A DNA stretch of 64,000 bases from positions 181,462-245,461 of the forward strand of contig KV425575.1 of NCBI GenBank assembly GCA_001632425.1, written 5' to 3'. This document shows, one piece after another, positions 58,151-64,000 of this stretch. This stretch comes from Neolentinus lepideus HHB14362 ss-1. Its lineage: Eukaryota; Basidiomycota; Agaricomycetes; Gloeophyllales; Gloeophyllaceae. Both the position numbers and the translations under genes were made by a program. Each line of letters begins with the position of its first letter. Within the stretch, counting starts at the first letter, position 1. The notes beneath the pieces are model-generated. The model did no database searches and was not told where the DNA came from. It worked only from the letters and a program-made list of their open reading frames with translations.

Positions 58151-59629
58151 ATGGAAACAGATCACCACAGCGACTCTGAGATCCAGCAGAGACTTCCTAA
58201 GAGCTCTCATGCCGGTGAAACAGTGAAGATAACCCAGTCACCTGAGACACACTCTTTTGACGACGCACGCAAGGAGAACGAACTTGCTGATCTGGCTGTC
58301 TCGGCCGCGCGCAGCATTAATGACTTACCCGTTGAAATACTTGCCGCTATTTTCAAGCTCGTGGACAGGCGTAAAGGTGCCATCACGACCCATACACGGA
58401 TTCCCAGGGAAGTCACAGTGTCCCATGTTTGTTCATTCTGGCGGCAAGTAGCTCTCGGGACCTCATCTTTGTGGCGGACGAGAATCCGAATTACGGCCCC
58501 GGAAGAGGTCGAACGGGCCTTGGCTTATCTCGACCGGTCCAAACCTCGTCCTATAGAAATGCTGTTGGATCTTACAAAGTATGATCCTACAAAGACCAGA
58601 AGGCCCCTAGAAGAATTTACACTCCTCGCCGATTACGTTCACCGATTCCGCCGTTTGGTTTTCGAGACTAGAAATGGCTTCGGCTATCAAGAGCTTTACA
58701 GCACCTGGAGCAAGCTGGCGGCGCCGAACTTGAAGCATCTTCAAGTGAGCACCACCTCTGTCAATGTAATGATGGAGCCGCGAGGTTTCTGTGTCTTCTC
58801 AGAAGAAGAATCTCTCTTCGCAGGCGGCTTGCAGTTGCATTCCCTTCAACTCACGGGCGCTGGACTACCTTTTCCGCTTCACGGCTTGTTTCGTCTCAGA
58901 ATCCTGGACTTGACTGCTGACACGGCACAGCTACCCTTTCCCACATTTCGCACCCTGTTGAGCGCTTGCAGTTCCACACTCGAGCGCTTAGCTTTCCGAG
59001 GCTCTATGCGGCATCTTCCCTCCACATCTGGTGGTCATCGGACACAGATTACTCTACCTCATTTGAGGTCGCTTGAGCTGAAATCAAATATTTTCGACAA
59101 GCTGTGCACGACTTTGATCGCACCCCGCCTCGTCGCAATCAATCTTGGCCTCTTCGAGCCCCATAAATATGACGACGATGCAACGTATCTCCTAATCCGC
59201 GCTCTCCTGAAGGATGTGAAGCCTCGGTTCCCGCTCCTACGCTTGTTAAAAATTTGCGATATAGTTCACCCCGACATCTTATCGGACTGCAACTTCTTCA
59301 CTTGCTACCCACACATCGTGACATTGGCATTTCCATGGTCAGAGAATGATTCAATGAGCGCAAATTACTTCCTTGGACTGTTTGGGTGGGCAAATCGTGG
59401 AGATGATTACATCTGGCCGAAATTAAAGACGATGATTATTCGAAAACCCGATCTCAACCTCTTGCGAACATGTCTGGACGTGCGCTCGCGTGCAGGAATT
59501 CCCATCGCGACTGTCGTCACAGATTCGATTGAGTATACGAAACGCGCACTTGGGCCAGATATTCAAGTGACGTTATCTCGGGATAATTCGTTTCTGGTGG
59601 AGTTGGCGGAATGGAGTCATCTCAACTGA
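58151..59629 (+). CDS. F-box/LRR-like protein, 492 aa, intronless
   Basis: ATG 58151 to TGA 59627-59629. A charged N-terminus is followed by an F-box at about residues 56-112 (INDLPVEILAAIFKLVDRRK, then VSHVCSFWRQVALGTSSLWR), the classical LPxEIL..IF and VCxxWR..A..P/SLW pattern. The rest has leucine-rich segments (LHSLQLTGAGLPFPLHGLFR, LRILDLTADTAQLP, LPHLRSLELKSN) as in the other intronless F-box gene of this window, but sequence divergence is high. Likely SCF substrate receptor; the target is unknown. Confidence 0.87.
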   Translation: METDHHSDSEIQQRLPKSSHAGETVKITQSPETHSFDDARKENELADLAVSAARSINDLPVEILAAIFKLVDRRKGAITTHTRIPREVTVSHVCSFWRQVALGTSSLWRTRIRITAPEEVERALAYLDRSKPRPIEMLLDLTKYDPTKTRRPLEEFTLLADYVHRFRRLVFETRNGFGYQELYSTWSKLAAPNLKHLQVSTTSVNVMMEPRGFCVFSEEESLFAGGLQLHSLQLTGAGLPFPLHGLFRLRILDLTADTAQLPFPTFRTLLSACSSTLERLAFRGSMRHLPSTSGGHRTQITLPHLRSLELKSNIFDKLCTTLIAPRLVAINLGLFEPHKYDDDATYLLIRALLKDVKPRFPLLRLLKICDIVHPDILSDCNFFTCYPHIVTLAFPWSENDSMSANYFLGLFGWANRGDDYIWPKLKTMIIRKPDLNLLRTCLDVRSRAGIPIATVVTDSIEYTKRALGPDIQVTLSRDNSFLVELAEWSHLN

Positions 59630-60411
59630 GCAGGAGATACGGATCAACAGTATGAACTCACGAAGCGAGGTTCGTCATCCAGAGTAATGCGAAAGAAAGG
59701 CTTGAATTAGGGATTACTTCATTTCTAGCATGTATATTATCCGAGCGCTTACGATGTAGGATGGTTCCATTATGAAGATTAACGATTGATGCCACTTCAC
59801 CGCTCAGCCTCGCCATCTCTTTAATACTAAGGTGCGCGTCTTTGCACCATTGTCTACCTGATAGTTTGTTCTTTACAGATGGTGATAACTACGTATGAGG
59901 CTCAAATTGTCGATGGCTCACTGGTGCCAACTTGAACTTCCCCTAATGCAGCTTGTCACTCACTAGCACTACCTCAATATTAACTCTGGCTGTTTGCGAA
60001 AGTAGACTGTCCAAGAAACGAACTTGCAATTATTGTTCTGTCTCGAGCGTCGGCGCTGACCGAAGGGGTGGTACAACATTCCATGACTGAAGTGCAAACT
60101 CATCCGGCTCCATTCCATGCAAGTACTCCCATTTGTGGCTGGGATTTTACCTTGCACTCATAACCTCTCTGACGTAGGTGGTTCAAGCCTCATTGGCTTC
60201 TTCATGCCAAATACTATCGATGATCGTCTATCTCAGGCCCAATCGGTGGGATCGCAGAGTCGAGGACATATGGAACTATGATTGACCGCGATCACTACGA
60301 TCAATCTTACACTTTACATCAAGCCCTTTCGACACCGTTGTTCCCATACATTTAACGATGCCCATTGATATCGACCACCTTGGCTACCCCGTCACGGTCC
60401 TCCTTGACAAC
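59630..60411. other. interval without a supported gene
   Basis: Convergent 3' flanks of the F-box gene and oxygenase-like paralogue 2; nothing else recognised. Confidence 0.5.
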
Positions 60412-61361
60412 TCAGTCGTAGAACACAAGGGTCCTGACCTCGATTGACTGCCGGTAGGGCGCACTAGGTGGAGTAGACGGATCCTCAAAACTGGTGTGGG
60501 GAGTGAACTCCGCGACGCCCTCTTTAGAATCGGCGCTGTGAAGAAACAGTTTAGAAAGGTTTTCTCCGTTTTGATCTGCCGAAAAAAATTGCATACTTAC
60601 CACTTAATGAGGACAAACTCCTCAGGAGTCATACCCTTCCAGTACTTCCACTTGTGCTCGGGGTTGAACTTCACGTTCATAATTTCCCCGTCATAATCGG
60701 GGTACTTCAAGGCTGTTGGCGCAAAGTCTGCGCCCTCCTCCTTATTGGTACTGGTCCAGTCGCAGAAGGCCAAAGGATAATCAAAAGCGGGATGGCCAAT
60801 GGGACGCCACAAGTTTATGATCTGGTAACGACCTTGAACGCGTTTCTCCGCCTCGCTGGCAGGTAAATGACGATAGACTCTGTTCCTGGAAGCCTTCGCG
60901 GTCTGGTCGACGTGGACGGAGGGGACCGGCTGACGGGCCTCGGCAGAATCTTTTTGGCCAGGCTTACGACGACGGATGGCTGTTTAGTTCTGGATGGTGA
61001 ACGGCTGGTCCTCGCATTACTGTGGACGTGACTCACTGTGGTCGAAGATCAGAACTTCGCTGGCGCCAGTTAAGTCCTTGATGAACTGGATGCACTCCGG
61101 GTAATACTCCTCTCGAATCTCCGCGTCATCAACGAATTCGGTGTGCTTGGAAGGCCGCTTGTAAAGCTGGAAGCCGTTCGTATCCAATGTGTACTCCTCT
61201 TCTTTCCCGCGGATGTCCTCGATCTCCATCTTGTACCATGCCTCCGCGAAGTTCTTCTCTGCCTCGCCAGTGGCAGGGTCGACTTTGTAGGTGGATAAAT
61301 AGGGACGAGTGCCATCCTCAGGCGGCAAGAAGTAACGAAGACTCGAAAAGACAGAAGGCAT
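60412..61361 (-). CDS. GA4-desaturase/AsaB-like oxygenase family protein, paralogue 2, 275 aa
   Basis: Same family and exon plan as the gene at 42302. Exons 61361-61037, 60979-60601 and 60535-60412 total 276 codons; introns are 57 and 65 bp. Landmarks: LRYFLPPEDGTRPYLSTY, GKEEEYTLDTNGFQLYKRPS, YYPECIQFIKDLTGASEVLI, PSVHVDQTAKAS (HxD), RYQIINLWRPIGHPAFDYPL, MNVKFNPEHKWKYWKGMTPE, RQSIEVRTLVFYD end. All presumed metal and 2-oxo-acid ligands are kept. It replaces the Phe of the CFDSKEG exon start with Ala (CADSKEG). Likely function: oxidation of a small metabolite; substrate unknown. Confidence 0.87.
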
Positions 61362-61427
61362 TTTAGGAAGACGTTGGTTGTTAGGGATGGTTTAGTAGTC
61401 TACCTTGATACATTCTCTGGCAGCTTC

Positions 61428-61435
61428 TTAAATAC
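61428..61435 (-). promoter_or_regulatory. TATA-like box of oxygenase-like gene 2
   Basis: TATTTAAG on the minus strand, about 70 bp upstream of ATG 61361. Confidence 0.4.
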
Positions 61436-62132
61436 CTCTCTTGGGAGAATCGAACTCGATGGTGTGCCGGAGTAAATCCGAGCAATGCATGACAAATCTT
61501 ATCCCGAAGTCCTTGTAGTGCTTACCGTGGACTCTTTTCTCCATTGTTAATACCCGGTGCTTTCGGGATTGACTAGTAAGTCGCCTCTTTACCGCCTTTT
61601 AAACCTTGCTTAGCTGAGCCATAATACCGTTGTCAGCTTCTGTATATGTAATTCTTGGGAATGCGCAGACTTAAAGTTCTGCATGATACTGGCATCCTTG
61701 AGCCAAGGAGCATGCATCACTAGTCCTAGCATTGGGCGGCGACCTCTAATCATTTACAGAGCGCCCATCGTGGTACTTTCCGAGCGACAAAGTCGTCAAG
61801 CCACACAAAACTAGGTGCCGTCGAAAGGATCCAAAATAAACTTTGACGCAGCTCGACGCGGGCTTCGCTCTTCGGCGGAATCTTCGCACTGCAAGTTTTT
61901 CTGCGTCAGGCACACTTTGACATTTGTCTAACTTTCCTCCCGCATACCAAGGAGATGTTGAGACACCGTTGCGTGGACAGCGATATCGATAGAATGCTTC
62001 GTAGGCGCAATCAATGATATTATTACATGATCACAACGGGCGTCCCTGTACATTGACACTAGATGCTACAAGTTTCATAAAATCTCCCTTCGACAGAAGT
62101 AATCCAGATAAGTCCATAGAGGGTCTGACATT
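61436..62132. other. spacer between paralogues 2 and 3
   Basis: No gene recognised. Holds the upstream region of paralogue 2 and 3' flank of paralogue 3, both on the minus strand. Confidence 0.5.
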
Positions 62133-63062
62133 CTAATAGTCGTAGAAAACCAATGCCCTCAGTTCGATGGACTCCCTAAAAGGAGCGTCGGGAGGGGTCG
62201 TGGAATCTTCAAAGCCAGTGTGCGGCGTGAACTTCGCAACGCCGTCCTTAGAGTCGAAGCTGGACAACTTACTTCAGCTCGCGCACGTATTGGAACCTGT
62301 CTCGACTTACCACTTGATCAGGACAAACTCATCCGGCGTCATGCCCCTCAAGTACTTCCACTTATGTCCGGGATTAAATTTGATGCTCATCGTCTCCCCA
62401 TTGTAATCTGGATACTTCAAAGTCGTCGGCACAGCATCCTCCTTCGCGTTGACGCTGTTGAAGTCACAGAATGCCAGCGGCCAGTCGAGCGCAGCGTGCT
62501 TGATCGGGCGCCAGAGGTTGATGATCTGGAAGCGGCGCTGGACGAGCTGCGGGGCCTCCGAGGCCGGGAGGTGTCGGTGCACACGACGGGTCGCAGAGTC
62601 GGTGGTCTGGTCGACGTGGACACGGCCGACGGGCTGACGCTTGTCTGGCGTGTCTACCGTCTGGTCTGGTCTCCTACGGCGGATTGCTACAAAAACAAGC
62701 TAAGTAAATTGAAAGTATGGCAGCAATGAGGAGGACGACTCACTGTGGTCGAAGAAGACAACTTGGCTTGCACCGGTGAGTTCCTTGATCAACTCAGCGC
62801 TCTCCGGGTAGTACTCCTCCTGGATCTTCGCGTCGTCAGTGAACTCAGTGTGCTTCGAGGGGCGCGTGTAGAACTGGAATCCGTTCTTGTCAAGCGTGAA
62901 CTCCTGCTCCCTGCCCCGCACGTTCTCGATGTCCAACACATGTTCAGCAACACCAAAGTTGTTTCGGCGCTCTCCATTAGCAGGAGCGTTGATATTCTGC
63001 CATGGCTTGGACCCGTCTTCCGGAGGAACAAAGTAGTAAAGTTTGGCTGGCACAGTCGACAT
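62133..63062 (-). CDS. GA4-desaturase/AsaB-like oxygenase family protein, paralogue 3, 273 aa
   Basis: Third family member, tandem with paralogue 2 (both minus strand, 771 bp apart). Exons 63062-62744, 62686-62311 and 62259-62133 give 274 codons. Landmarks: LYYFVPPEDGSKPWQNIN, GREQEFTLDKNGFQFYTRPS, YYPESAELIKELTGASQVVF, GRVHVDQTTDSA (HxD), RFQIINLWRPIKHAALDWPL, MSIKFNPGHKWKYLRGMTPD, RESIELRALVFYDY end. It shares LIKELTGAS, VRGREQE-type and VHRHLPASEAP segments with paralogue 1 rather than its physical neighbour, hinting that 1 and 3 are closer. It carries one extra C-terminal Tyr. Confidence 0.88.
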
Positions 63063-63130
63063 CTCGCAAGCTGGGAAAGGTTATCTGTCTCGAGTCTGAA
63101 CCGAATGACTTAATACATGTCTTCCGTCAG

Positions 63131-63137
63131 CTTTATA
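63131..63137 (-). promoter_or_regulatory. TATA box of oxygenase-like gene 3
   Basis: TATAAAG on the minus strand, about 70 bp upstream of ATG 63062. Confidence 0.5.
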
Positions 63138-64000
63138 CCCGACTTGCATTATACCATGGAAAATCCGATGACGTGCTGCGAGACCAAGGAAACGCAATCC
63201 GGGAGACCTCGTAAGCTGACCAAGGGAGCGTTCCCAGCCCGAACGTACTTAATAAGACTGAGAAAGGTCTACGCCGTTCTACCGCTGACTGATCCCGCCA
63301 GGCGTTCTTGGAATGATATAATGCATATGTTGAAGGGTGACGCGGAGTGTCACACGTGGGAAACTTACGAAATAGCAGTAAATCAAATAATATAAAATAC
63401 TCTTGCTTCATGGACAGAATATACGCTAAGCTCGCCCCCTCTCGTTTGGCAAAGGTCATAACACTATTTTCCTGGACGTTATAATACTGCTTGCCAATGA
63501 TGATCTGATTGTCGCTGGGGTGCGGACATCTCATCACGACCTAGGGCTGAAGGGAGGGTAAGTTTCGCAAGCAAATATCAAAGTCGAGGGCCACCTCTCG
63601 AATGCTGAAATCGTAGTGGTCGAGTAATGAGGGCCGCAGCATCATGCCACTAGGTCTCAAGATCTCATGGCCAATAATGTGTGTAGAGCCGGCAGGCATC
63701 CGGACGATATCGATTGATTGGCAATGTTGGCACATAACCTGGGCGTAATATCTTGTCTCGTTGATTCGCTGTTCCCGCTGATTTCAAACAAACGGAGCTA
63801 CACAGTGCAAAACATGAAATAGCCCCTATACATTGTTGCGAGCGTTCACGTGACTCAGCATGATTCGCGATCCATCTTTACAAGTAAATAATGTACATTC
63901 AACGACCATGGCTCACCACGCTCTGTCACCTGTGACAGAGCGTAGTTATGGAATAGTACTTGTGCGCCCCTCCAGCGCGAACCCTACCTCACTCAAATCC
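63138..64000. other. gene-free right end of the window
   Basis: No supported gene. Contains a 26-bp palindrome at 63918-63943. Confidence 0.5.
63918..63943. repeat. 26-bp near-perfect palindrome
   Basis: ACGCTCTGTCAC-CT-GTGACAGAGCGT: 12-bp arms with a 2-bp centre. Each arm contains TGTCAC/GTGACA. Confidence 0.8.

Noticed and set aside
42302..63062. Secondary-metabolite biosynthetic cluster
   Set aside because: The oxygenase-like genes are separated by SMC1, an F-box gene and a glycosidase, with no synthase, transporter or pathway regulator nearby.
1..64000. CRISPR arrays, operons or bacterial insertion sequences
   Set aside because: No regularly spaced direct repeats, no Shine-Dalgarno-linked gene strings; introns and families are fungal throughout.

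Overview
This window is nuclear DNA of a filamentous basidiomycete, most likely an Agaricomycete. Nearly every recognisable gene is split by short GT-AG introns, mostly 48-65 bp. The gene families are typical of mushroom-forming fungi: F-box/LRR proteins, a kinase with an HGD catalytic loop, GA4-desaturase-like oxygenases in several copies, and relics of Ty3/gypsy and other transposons. There is one intron-containing tRNA-Pro and no bacterial-type gene organisation. I cannot name the species.

Layout. Positions 1-4300 are transposon debris: a 5'-truncated chromodomain gypsy element with a premature stop, a gene broken by one in-frame TGA, and a transposon-like N-terminal fragment. A MATA-type HMG-box transcription factor follows at 5001-6985 (-). 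The 5 kb after it is gene-poor and carries three tandem ~250-bp repeat units at 8265-9017. From 12.3 to 21.8 kb come a HAD phosphatase, an F-box protein, a DHH-family phosphoesterase, a ~0.7-kb element with perfect 86-bp inverted repeats beside tRNA-Pro(UGG), a protein kinase and a Vps68/UPF0220 membrane protein. Positions 23.7-27.0 kb hold a tandem pair of glycine-rich proteins of unknown function; the second copy needs a 1-nt frameshift correction. At 28.6-31.0 kb lie an F-box protein and its decayed copy.

The metabolic block at 31.2-40.4 kb contains a phosphoserine-phosphatase-like HAD enzyme, a mitochondrial DHTKD1-like 2-oxo acid dehydrogenase E1, myo-inositol oxygenase (MIOX) and an aldo-keto reductase (AKR). 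E1 and MIOX are divergent and share a 583-bp promoter interval. MIOX and the AKR are convergent, 246 bp apart. MIOX makes D-glucuronate from myo-inositol, and a neighbouring AKR could reduce it; that link is inference. A TA-flanked MITE-like element of 673 bp follows at 40997-41669.

From 42.3 kb to the end are three closely related Fe(II)/2-oxoglutarate oxygenase-like genes (42.3, 60.4 and 62.1 kb) with identical exon structure and TATA boxes. Around them sit a 1,391-residue disordered protein, cohesin SMC1, a GH127/DUF1680 glycosidase and another F-box protein. Exon boundaries were worked out by hand. Where all exons are listed, their lengths sum to an intact reading frame, except in the two broken genes noted.
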